A stretch of DNA of 6,047 nucleotides, taken from positions 1 through 6,047 of the forward strand of contig CAKZSF010000247.1 of NCBI GenBank assembly GCA_937920575.1, in the 5' to 3' direction. Under the pieces are notes generated by a model. It was not told the DNA's origin. It ran no database searches and was given only the letters and a program-made list of their open reading frames with translations. The position numbers were made by a program, and so were the translations under genes. Source of the stretch: an uncultured Sphingomonadaceae bacterium. GTDB taxonomy: Bacteria > Pseudomonadota > Alphaproteobacteria > Sphingomonadales > Sphingomonadaceae. Shown piece after piece: positions 1-6,047 of this stretch. Positions within the stretch are counted from its first letter, which is position 1. Each line of letters begins with the position of its first letter.

Positions 1-1
1 A

Positions 2-769
2 GCCAAAGGTAACGGACGCGTTGAAGGCAAAGTTGCGCTTGTCACAGGCGGCGCAATGGGGCTTGGCAAAGCGGATTGCGAAAGACTGGCTGCAGAAGGC
101 GCGCATGTCATCGTCACTGACCGCGAGGCAGAGCTCGCGCACAAAGTCGCTGACAGCATCGGCGGGGATGCGCTGCCGCTGGATGTGACCGATGAGGAGC
201 AATGGATCGAAACGATCAAAGCGGTCGAAGAACGTCACGGACGGCTCGACATTCTGGTCAACAACGCAGGCAATGTGATCTTTGAAGACATTTTGGAATG
301 CAGCCTTGAAAACTTCCAACTGCATATGCGCATCCATGTAGAGGGGACATTTCTGGGCTGCCAAAAGGCCATTCCGTTGATGGCCAAAACTGGCGGCGGT
401 GCGATCATCAATATGGCCTCGACTGCCTCGCTGATGGGATATGGCAATATCCCCGCATACACCGCGGCCAAGGGCGCGATCCGTTCGATGACGAAGAGCA
501 TCGCGATGTATTGTCAGGATGAAGACAATAAGATCCGCGTCAATGTACTGATGCCCGGCGGAATTGAGACGCCAATGGTGATGAACATTTCGGGCCGGGC
601 GGGTGAAAAGCCGATGGACATCCCTGACGGTGTGTTGCCGATTGACTCGCTTGGCGCGCCCAAAGATGTGGCCAATGCTGTCTTGTTCCTCGCCAGTGAC
701 GAAGCACGTTTCTTGACCGGCGTAGAGATACCCATAGACAATGGACTCTTTGCACGGCCGCAGCGCTAA
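2..769 (+). CDS. SDR family NAD(P)-dependent oxidoreductase (SDR 1), 5'-truncated
   Basis: Classical short-chain dehydrogenase/reductase; the family oxidises or reduces alcohol and carbonyl groups with NAD(P)(H) in the cytoplasm. The frame is open from base 2 and the first visible residues (AKGNGRVEGKVALVTGG) are normal SDR N-terminus, so the true start lies off the left edge; the ATG at 56 falls inside the cofactor loop and is not the start. Counting from base 2: cofactor motif TGGAMGLG at 15-22, Asp40 ending the second strand (family rule: favours NAD over NADP), NNAG at 87-90, Ser140, then Tyr153 and Lys157 in YTAAK, PGG near 185 and FLASDE near 230. About 256 residues are visible, close to the usual 250-260. 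Odd: the Asn of the N-S-Y-K catalytic tetrad is His112 (codon 335-337). The stop is TAA at 767-769, three bases before the GTG of the MFS gene, in the same frame. The substrate is not recognisable; the family call is secure. Confidence 0.95.
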   Translation, partial: AKGNGRVEGKVALVTGGAMGLGKADCERLAAEGAHVIVTDREAELAHKVADSIGGDALPLDVTDEEQWIETIKAVEERHGRLDILVNNAGNVIFEDILECSLENFQLHMRIHVEGTFLGCQKAIPLMAKTGGGAIINMASTASLMGYGNIPAYTAAKGAIRSMTKSIAMYCQDEDNKIRVNVLMPGGIETPMVMNISGRAGEKPMDIPDGVLPIDSLGAPKDVANAVLFLASDEARFLTGVEIPIDNGLFARPQR

Positions 770-772
770 AGC

Positions 773-2059
773 GTGGTAACCCGCGCACCTCCGGAAAAAA
801 GCAGCTACCGCTGGTATGTGCTTGGACTGCTCACTGTGGTCAGCATGTTTTCAATCGCGGACAGGCTGGTTTTCTCTATCCTGCTGGAAGATATTAAGGC
901 GGAGTTTGCCTTTTCCGATTTCCAGATCGGATTGCTGGGCGGGCTGGCGTTCGCCGCGACTTACGTCATCATCGGTTTCCCGGCAGCACGGCTGGCTGAT
1001 CGGTCTGTGCGGAAGAATATCGTTGCGGGGGCGATCTCTTTTTGGAGTGTGATGACCGCGCTGTGCGGCCTTGCAACGGGGTTTTGGACCCTCTTCCTTG
1101 CGCGTACCGGCGTCGGCGTGGGTGAGGGGTGCTCTGGCCCAGCTTCGCAAAGCCTGGTGTCTGACTATTTTCCGCGGCATGAACTTGCAAAAGCGATGGG
1201 CTATCTCACGCTGGGCGCAACTATGGGTACGGCGGGCGGATTAATTGTCGGCGGGCAATTGAACGAAATGTTTGGTTGGCGCTATGCCTTTATCTTGATG
1301 GGTTTGCCCGGCGTTTTGATCGGGTTGGTGATGTATCTTACCGTCCGCGAACCGGCGCGCGGCCGTTATGCCGCCAAAGATGCGCAAATTCAGCAGCAAC
1401 CTTTGGGCGAGACCTTGGGCGGTTTGATCCGTAACCGTGTCTTTATGGGATTGGCGATCGGCTGGGCGGTTCAAATCATGATCGGCTATGCGCTGGCGTT
1501 TTGGATGGCCGCTGTGATGCTGCGCAATTTCGACATTTCGACAGGGGATGTTGGCCTGTTCTTAGGCCTTGCCTTTCTCATCGGTGGCATTCCCGGGCCC
1601 ATTTTGGGCGGCTATGCGGCGGAATGGCTGACCAAACGCGATGAGCGCTGGCGGGCATGGCTACCCGGCGCGGTCAGCCTGGGCTGCGTAGTGCCGTTAG
1701 CGATCAGCTTAACCTCAGGCGCGTTTTGGCCGTTTCTCATCTGGTTTGCGATTGCCTATGCGATTTATGTGGCCAGCCAAGCCCCGATCCTGTCGGGCAT
1801 TCAAGCGGCGGTGGAGCCGTCGCAACGTGGCTTTGCCGTGGCATTGGCGTTGTTCTTCAACAATTTGGTGGGACAAGCAGCAGGCCTGTCGATCATCGGG
1901 GCGATCAGCGATGCTTTGACGCCAAGCTATGGGCCATCTTCGTTAGGGATTGCGGTGTTCGGCGTGTGCTTGTTTTCTGGCATTTTGGCGATGGCTGTGT
2001 TTGCTTGGACGGCGGCGCAGATGCGCTCATCTGGATATTTGGCGAAAATGGCTGCCTAA
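773..2059 (+). CDS. MFS transporter, spinster-like family
   Basis: Inner-membrane major facilitator superfamily transporter of 428 residues, a normal length for 12 helices; the substrate is unknown. Visible marks: TM1 about 14-34 carrying the Asp30-Arg31 pair typical of spinster-like proteins; the loop 2-3 motif A variant RLADRSVRK (73-81); RTGVGVGEG (111-119) with Glu118 in TM4; GWRYAF (168-173) ending the first N-terminal half segments; a hydrophilic central loop about 193-220; and six further hydrophobic segments from about 222 to 412. The GTG at 773 is the first possible start after the in-frame TAA at 767-769; the first internal ATG (845) would cut TM1. No good Shine-Dalgarno sequence precedes it, which fits translational coupling to SDR 1 three bases upstream. 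Proteins of this family in sphingomonads often sit beside catabolic genes (family knowledge). Uptake of the substrate of the flanking dehydrogenases is an inference; export is also possible. Confidence 0.93.
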   Translation: MVTRAPPEKSSYRWYVLGLLTVVSMFSIADRLVFSILLEDIKAEFAFSDFQIGLLGGLAFAATYVIIGFPAARLADRSVRKNIVAGAISFWSVMTALCGLATGFWTLFLARTGVGVGEGCSGPASQSLVSDYFPRHELAKAMGYLTLGATMGTAGGLIVGGQLNEMFGWRYAFILMGLPGVLIGLVMYLTVREPARGRYAAKDAQIQQQPLGETLGGLIRNRVFMGLAIGWAVQIMIGYALAFWMAAVMLRNFDISTGDVGLFLGLAFLIGGIPGPILGGYAAEWLTKRDERWRAWLPGAVSLGCVVPLAISLTSGAFWPFLIWFAIAYAIYVASQAPILSGIQAAVEPSQRGFAVALALFFNNLVGQAAGLSIIGAISDALTPSYGPSSLGIAVFGVCLFSGILAMAVFAWTAAQMRSSGYLAKMAA

Positions 2060-2070
2060 GAGCCGCTGCA

Positions 2071-2829
2071 TCAAAAGCCCGGATGGATTGACAATGCTCC
2101 GCCATCGATCAGCATCTCTGCCCCGGTCATAAACGGGCACTCATCCGATGCGAGGAAGGCAATGGCGGCTGCCGTTTCGGCCGGATCAGCGAGCCGGTTC
2201 ATTGGCGATGTTGCAGCTACGGAGGCTTTGAAACCCGGCATGGCCGCCTCGGTCGCATCCAGGATGCCGGTTTCTGTCGCGCCGGGGATCACCGTGTTGC
2301 AGCGAATGCCATTTTGTTGCTGCGCGCACCAAGTCGCGACGCTTTTTGAAAGAACCCGCACTGCGCCCTTGCTAGCGGAGTACCCTACATCGTTGGGCAA
2401 AGGCGCCATGGCTGTGGTCGAAGCGATATTGATGATGGCGCCACCACCGCTGCTCGCCATCACAGGAATTGCGGCACGACACCCTGCCATTGTGCCGGTT
2501 ATGTTGACCGCCAGCACGCGGTCCCATGTGTCATCGTCGACATCGCCAATGCTCGCGCCTGACACGATGCCTGCATTATTGACGAGGATGTCGAGCCGCC
2601 CAAAGGTTTGGACAGCCAACGCTGTGATTTCGTTCCACCGCGCACGCTTGGCGACGTCTTGCACAGCGAAATGCGCTCCGACTTTATTGCACAGTGCTTG
2701 CCCGCCAGCCTCATCCACATCGGTGCCCAAGACCTGCGCTCCGTCTGCGGTCAATCGCTGGACAGTCGCCGCGCCAATGCCGCTCGCGCAGCCAGTGACG
2801 ATCGCCACTTTGCCCGAAAGGTCAGGCAC
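2071..2829 (-). CDS. SDR family NAD(P)-dependent oxidoreductase (SDR 2), complete
   Basis: Complete classical SDR of 252 residues, full family length. Cofactor motif TGCASGIG at 12-19; Asp37 at the end of strand 2 suggests NAD(H) preference; NNAG at 84-87; a full catalytic tetrad Asn109, Ser137, Tyr150, Lys154 (YSASK); PG at 182-183; FLASDE at 226-231; C-terminal IDGG. The start is a GTG (2829-2827 on the minus strand) directly after the TAA of the GST gene. An AAGAGG ribosome-binding site lies 8 bases upstream inside the end of the GST gene and supports this start. It shares segments with SDR 1 (GRLDILVNNAG, GGGAIIN-x-AST, FLASDE-xx-F-x-TG), so the two are related but clearly diverged, and unlike SDR 1 it keeps the catalytic Asn. 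It is the second gene of a GST-SDR unit and ends 11 bases from the MFS stop, converging on it. The family is certain; the substrate is not recognisable. Confidence 0.95.
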   Translation of the reverse strand: MPDLSGKVAIVTGCASGIGAATVQRLTADGAQVLGTDVDEAGGQALCNKVGAHFAVQDVAKRARWNEITALAVQTFGRLDILVNNAGIVSGASIGDVDDDTWDRVLAVNITGTMAGCRAAIPVMASSGGGAIINIASTTAMAPLPNDVGYSASKGAVRVLSKSVATWCAQQQNGIRCNTVIPGATETGILDATEAAMPGFKASVAATSPMNRLADPAETAAAIAFLASDECPFMTGAEMLIDGGALSIHPGF

Positions 2830-3477
2830 TTATTCTGCCTCTTGCCAGACCGCCGCGCTTGCGCGCTTGTTATGCTCGTCCACAAAGCGGGCAAGATTGG
2901 TTGTTCCCTCCGGCAATTTCCAGCCCACTGTGAAACCGAAATTAGCAAAGCAAAACACGATCAAATCGGCAAAGGTGAAGCGGCCTAGGGCAAAGTGGTT
3001 CTTGTCGCCCAACGCGTCATCGAACCAGCGCCATTTTTCATCCGACATGGCGGAAATCTCTGCCCCAGCGCTTTCGCTCACCACGCTCATCCGGGGTTCG
3101 AACATCGGGCGGCCTCCGGTGGCGCGAAAACCCATTGTCATGGGCACCACGCATTCCTGATCGAACAGACGCGCCCATTTGCGCACTTCGGCCCGCTCGC
3201 GCGATGTTTCGCCAAACAGATTGGGGGAAGGATGTTCTTCTTCGATAAACTCGCAGATTGGCCAGCTTTCGGTGAGGAAGGTGCCATCATCCAATTCAAA
3301 AGCAGGCAAAGTGCCTTGCGGATTTTTCGCGCAATAGCTGGAATTCTGGCGGTTTTCGCCGGTTATTATGTCGTAATGCACGCGGCTAAAATCAGACCCT
3401 TCGGACAAGCCCTTCTCGGACAGGAACATGCGCACAAGTCGCGGATTGGGGCCCAAGGACGAATGAAGGATGGTCAT
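2830..3477 (-). CDS. Glutathione S-transferase family protein
   Basis: Cytosolic GST-like protein of 215 residues, normal length for the fold. The N-terminal thioredoxin-like domain (about 1-82) begins MTILHSSLGPNPRLVRMFL, the S/G-P-N-P-R-x-V type of active-site loop. It has NPQGTLPAF (52-60) with the probable cis-Pro58 and the Glu70-Ser71 pair that holds the glutathione gamma-glutamyl group. The C-terminal helical domain (about 90-210) contains FTFAD (167-171), whose Asp171 is the usual N-capping residue of the GST core. The family conjugates glutathione to electrophiles, or performs glutathione-dependent dehalogenation, ether cleavage or isomerisation; which applies here is not visible. Ser6, Ser7 or Asn11 are candidate catalytic residues. 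The ATG at 3477 is preceded by a purine-rich GGAAAGAGAGA stretch. The gene ends in TAA immediately before the GTG of SDR 2, in the same frame, so the two are almost certainly cotranscribed. It is divergent from the histidine kinase gene. Confidence 0.93.
   Translation of the reverse strand: MTILHSSLGPNPRLVRMFLSEKGLSEGSDFSRVHYDIITGENRQNSSYCAKNPQGTLPAFELDDGTFLTESWPICEFIEEEHPSPNLFGETSRERAEVRKWARLFDQECVVPMTMGFRATGGRPMFEPRMSVVSESAGAEISAMSDEKWRWFDDALGDKNHFALGRFTFADLIVFCFANFGFTVGWKLPEGTTNLARFVDEHNKRASAAVWQEAE
2838..2843 (-). promoter_or_regulatory. Ribosome-binding site of SDR 2
   Basis: AAGAGG on the minus strand lies inside the last codons of the GST gene, 8 bases ahead of the GTG start of SDR 2. 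It is the signal that fixes this non-ATG start, and it implies that ribosomes finishing the GST gene pass over it. Confidence 0.6.
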
Positions 3478-3759
3478 AATTCTCTCTTTCCAATGCTGCT
3501 TTGAGCAAGAGGATAACCCAATGCGTGCGCCGGGATACCCTCACAATTGCGCTAGGCGAGACGGCGCGGTCAAGATTGAGAACTGCGTAAGCGCCAGCCA
3601 ATGATTGCCGTTTACGCGTCGGTGCGCCTATTTCAAATCGGGTGAATGTCCGCAATTTGCACAAGGTGGGCTTTCCAGACGGTGGCAAGAGTGCTTTGTT
3701 AACAGCCACGCTCTAGTGATTTTACCAAGAGCCAGAAGCGAGGATGGTAACAGGTCATT
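3478..3759. other. Divergent intergenic region between the GST and histidine kinase genes
   Basis: 282 bases without a convincing gene; it must hold the promoters of both the GST-SDR unit (leftward) and the kinase gene (rightward). Weak candidates only. Rightward: TTGTTA at 3696-3701 with an AT-rich ATTTTA at 3719-3724, 17 bases apart, overlapping a GTTAAC palindrome at 3699-3704. Leftward: TTGACC (minus strand, 3573-3568) followed 17 bases later by a poor -10. Near the kinase start, AGG at 3752-3754 lies 5 bases before the ATG. I see no strong operator-like inverted repeat, no complete CtrA-type TTAA-N7-TTAA site, no tRNA and no terminator. Short open frames here (for example a TTG-initiated one from 3605) run into neighbouring genes and look like chance. 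Confidence 0.5.
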
Positions 3760-6047
3760 ATGCGCAGCATCAGCGCCCGTGCTTTTGCCATAATTTTACC
3801 AGTCGCATTGCTGCTGTTCGGGTTCTCTACTTGGATGGCATACCAAAGCTCCAGGGAACGCGAAATCGCATCCTCGATGCAGTTGCTCGGGCAAGACCGC
3901 GCGCTCGCACAGCAAGCGCTCGGTCTCAAATTCTCAGAATTGGAAGTGGCGCAAAGACGTGCCCGTGACCGGCTGCTGCAATTCAGACAGAACGGCAACT
4001 TGCCTGATTTTGATCGCCATTTTCCCGCCAAAGGCGATGGCACGCGCCGCAGCAGTCAGGGTCTTTGGGACGGAACCCAAACCTCATTGGGTCCGGCAAA
4101 AGGGTTTGGTGCGTTCATTTCTGATCAGCAGATTTCACAGCAACGGCGGCAAAATTTGAAGGCTGCCTTTGCGTCGCTCGTTGGCTTGGTTGATGGATTG
4201 CCAGAGAACGTCAGCAATCTGTATTTCTTTTCGCCGACCAACGATCTGATCATGCATGCGCCTCAACGCAAAGATCGCTTGCAATTCTATCGCTCCGAAG
4301 CTCCTCCGGAACTCGATTTCCAAACCGAAGAGTTCTCTGAAGTGGTGCAACCTCGCGTCAATCCGGCGGGTGCAATGCGCTGCACCAGCTTGCGCCCGAT
4401 CCTGTATGATGGGAGCGGCCAAACATGGACGACGGGATGCATGACCCCTGTGCGCGATGGCAGCACGCAGATCGGTGCGTTTGGTTCGAGCATCTTACTT
4501 GATGAGATTTTTGACGGCAGTGAGATTGTAGCCGGGCCAGGTATCGCGCGAATTATCGTTACTGGTGATGGACAGTTGGTCCGACACCCTAGCTTCACGC
4601 TTCAGAGCACTGACAAGACGGAGCAGTTTCTTGATCTGACAGAGACGGACAATCCGGCGCTTCAAGAATTGTGGCGCGTTCTGCAAGAGACTGGAGACAA
4701 GAAATTCGAAGGATTTCTGTCCGATTCCGATCTCTACGTTTCGGCCAGCCGGCTTGGCCAGCCGCAATGGTTTGTGATCTCTTCACTGCCGGGTGAGGAC
4801 GTGCGCGACTATGCATTCAACGCCGCACGACCGACGCTGATCAGCGGGTTGCTGGCGACGGCTGCGTTCGCGCTGTTCATAGTTGCGTTCATCCGGCGAC
4901 AGTTGATTGTGCCGATTGAAAGGCTTGCACAAAGGGCAGACAATATCAGTCTGGGTCATGGGGGCTTAGGCAGTGACCTCCCGCCAAACAGAAATGAGTT
5001 GGAGCGATTGGGCTCAGCTTTCGACGCGATGGAAAGCCGGGTGACGCGCGAACGCCTACGATTGATGCGTTCCTTCGATTTGTTGGTCGACGCAATTGAA
5101 GAATATGGAATATTGCTGCTTGATCCGTCGGGCAACGTAACCCGAGCCAACCAGGCAGCCAAATCCACTTTTGGGTGGAAGGAAAACGATAATCTGGCCC
5201 AAATTTCGGCAACAATGACTGCAGAGCGCAGTCAGCCTGCTCAGCTTTTGCAGACAGTAAGAGACGGTGGCAAAGCGTCCCAAACTGTCGAGCGTCAACG
5301 CGGGAATGGGGAACTCTTCTGGGCATTTGAAGCGATCGAGGCAATCCGCGACACAAATGAAGGGCTGGTCGGTTTTGCCTATATCGCGCGCGACGTGACT
5401 TCACAAAAAGATGCAGAGGAACAAATCCTCGCCGCACGTGACAGCGCAACGCGGGAGGCGGAAATACGGCGAAATCTTCTCGCCACCATGTCGCATGAAA
5501 TTCGCACGCCGATGACAGGCATTTTGGGAATGTTGGAGGAAGTGCGCAAAGGCAATTCAGCCAGAGCGAGAGACCGCGCCCTGGCTTCGATTGAAAGCTC
5601 GACGGAAGCCCTGATGCGGGTACTCGACGATGTCTTGCAGCATGCCCGGGCCGAGAGCGATGCTCTGGAAGTTGAAGAGCGCGCTTTCGATAGCACGGAA
5701 CTGATCCAGAACTCGGCGGAATTGTTCATGCTCTTGGCTCGGCAGAAGGGTTTGTCGCTTGAACTGAGACCTGCCGCTCGGGAAAAACTGCTTGGCGATC
5801 CGGCACGAATTCAACAAATTCTGGCGAACTTTTTGAGCAATGCGATCAAATTCACTGAGCAAGGAGGGCTTACTCTCTCAAGTCAGATCGAAGAGACCGA
5901 TAAGGATCGGGTCAGGCTAACAATCAGCGTTCAAGACACTGGGATTGGCGTACCACAGGACAAGCTCGAAGCGCTGTTCAACCCCTATGAGCAAGCCGAT
6001 GCATCGACCCAACGCGAGTTTGGAGGCACTGGATTGGGCCTCTCAAT
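3760..6047 (+). CDS. Membrane sensor histidine kinase (double-Cache-like, HAMP, PAS, HisKA, HATPase_c), 3'-truncated
   Basis: Two-component sensor kinase; 762 codons are visible and the frame is still open at the right edge. Domains in order: TM1 about 8-27; periplasmic region 28-357, starting with a long charged helix (30-75) and resembling a double Cache sensor (YFFSPTND, LRPILYD...TGCMTPV, and DGQLVRHP with His276-Pro277); TM2 about 359-378; HAMP about 379-431 with Pro385 and NELERLGSAFDAM (412-424); PAS about 440-547 ending in RDVTSQK; a linking helix; HisKA with the H-box MSHEIRTP, phosphoacceptor His579; and HATPase_c with N-box NFLSNAIKF (Asn690, Asn694), G1 motif DTGIG (726-730) and G2 motif GGTGLGLS (755-762), where the window ends. 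The ATG at 3760 is the first start after the in-frame TAA at 3748 and keeps TM1 whole. The HEIRTP type of H-box is common in hybrid kinases (family knowledge), so a receiver domain may follow downstream. The ligand and partner regulator are not visible. Confidence 0.96.
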   Translation, partial: MRSISARAFAIILPVALLLFGFSTWMAYQSSREREIASSMQLLGQDRALAQQALGLKFSELEVAQRRARDRLLQFRQNGNLPDFDRHFPAKGDGTRRSSQGLWDGTQTSLGPAKGFGAFISDQQISQQRRQNLKAAFASLVGLVDGLPENVSNLYFFSPTNDLIMHAPQRKDRLQFYRSEAPPELDFQTEEFSEVVQPRVNPAGAMRCTSLRPILYDGSGQTWTTGCMTPVRDGSTQIGAFGSSILLDEIFDGSEIVAGPGIARIIVTGDGQLVRHPSFTLQSTDKTEQFLDLTETDNPALQELWRVLQETGDKKFEGFLSDSDLYVSASRLGQPQWFVISSLPGEDVRDYAFNAARPTLISGLLATAAFALFIVAFIRRQLIVPIERLAQRADNISLGHGGLGSDLPPNRNELERLGSAFDAMESRVTRERLRLMRSFDLLVDAIEEYGILLLDPSGNVTRANQAAKSTFGWKENDNLAQISATMTAERSQPAQLLQTVRDGGKASQTVERQRGNGELFWAFEAIEAIRDTNEGLVGFAYIARDVTSQKDAEEQILAARDSATREAEIRRNLLATMSHEIRTPMTGILGMLEEVRKGNSARARDRALASIESSTEALMRVLDDVLQHARAESDALEVEERAFDSTELIQNSAELFMLLARQKGLSLELRPAAREKLLGDPARIQQILANFLSNAIKFTEQGGLTLSSQIEETDKDRVRLTISVQDTGIGVPQDKLEALFNPYEQADASTQREFGGTGLGLS

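Noticed and set aside
56..58. ATG at 56 as the start of SDR 1
   Set aside because: It lies within the TGxxxGxG cofactor motif; starting here would remove the first beta strand and half of the NAD-binding loop, and the frame stays open to the window edge.
2045..2075. Possible bidirectional terminator between the converging MFS and SDR 2 genes
   Set aside because: Only a 4-bp GGCT/AGCC stem with a 7-base loop and no T-tract on either strand, too weak to call.
2162..3160. Long plus-strand open frame (332 codons) antisense to SDR 2 and the GST gene
   Set aside because: SDR 2 and the GST gene share one frame, so a single antisense frame can stay open across both as a by-product of their codon use. 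Its product has no recognisable motif, while both minus-strand proteins have full family signatures.
3392..3709. Minus-strand open frame of 105 codons covering the GST start and the intergenic region
   Set aside because: It overlaps the GST N-terminus in another frame, shows no domain, and its product is Arg/Ser-rich as expected for chance translation.
3605..3793. Short plus-strand frame with TTG start and three Cys in the intergenic region
   Set aside because: No convincing ribosome-binding site, it runs into the kinase gene in another frame, and no zinc-ribbon spacing or family is recognisable.
4743..4764. GGCCAGCCG repeated at 4743-4751 and 4756-4764 with partial dyad symmetry
   Set aside because: It lies inside the kinase sensor coding region (ASRLGQPQ), is short and imperfect, and has no T-run or second copy elsewhere; best explained by coding constraint.

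Overview
The window looks like a stretch of alphaproteobacterial chromosome, probably from the Sphingomonadales (Erythrobacteraceae or Sphingomonadaceae type). This rests on the moderately GC-rich coding sequence, the spinster-like MFS transporter, and the family resemblance of the SDR and GST proteins. No rRNA or marker gene is present to prove it. The window is densely coding and holds five protein genes. I see no RNA genes, IS elements, CRISPR arrays or convincing terminators.

Layout. (1) Positions 2-769, + strand: 3' part of a short-chain dehydrogenase/reductase (SDR), start lost off the left edge. (2) 773-2059, +: a complete 12-helix MFS transporter, coupled to the SDR. (3) 2071-2829, -: a second, related SDR converging on the MFS gene with an 11-bp gap. 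(4) 2830-3477, -: a glutathione S-transferase-like gene directly upstream of SDR 2, with no gap. (5) 3478-3759: a 282-bp divergent intergenic region. (6) 3760-6047, +: a large membrane sensor histidine kinase, cut by the right edge inside its ATPase domain.

Working together. Genes 1-4 form two head-on two-gene units, SDR-MFS and GST-SDR. This looks like part of a catabolic or detoxification cluster: a permease takes up (or exports) a small organic compound, two NAD(P)-dependent dehydrogenases oxidise or reduce alcohol/ketone groups, and a GST carries out a glutathione-dependent step. The substrate cannot be read from the sequence. In both units the second gene starts with GTG and lies in the same frame as the first, separated by a single TAA and at most one further codon, so translation is probably coupled.

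The histidine kinase has TM1, a periplasmic double-Cache-like sensor, TM2, HAMP, PAS, HisKA and HATPase_c. It is divergent from the GST gene. It could sense a ligand linked to the cluster, but nothing in the window proves this. No clearly unprecedented system is visible; the points most worth checking are listed as findings.
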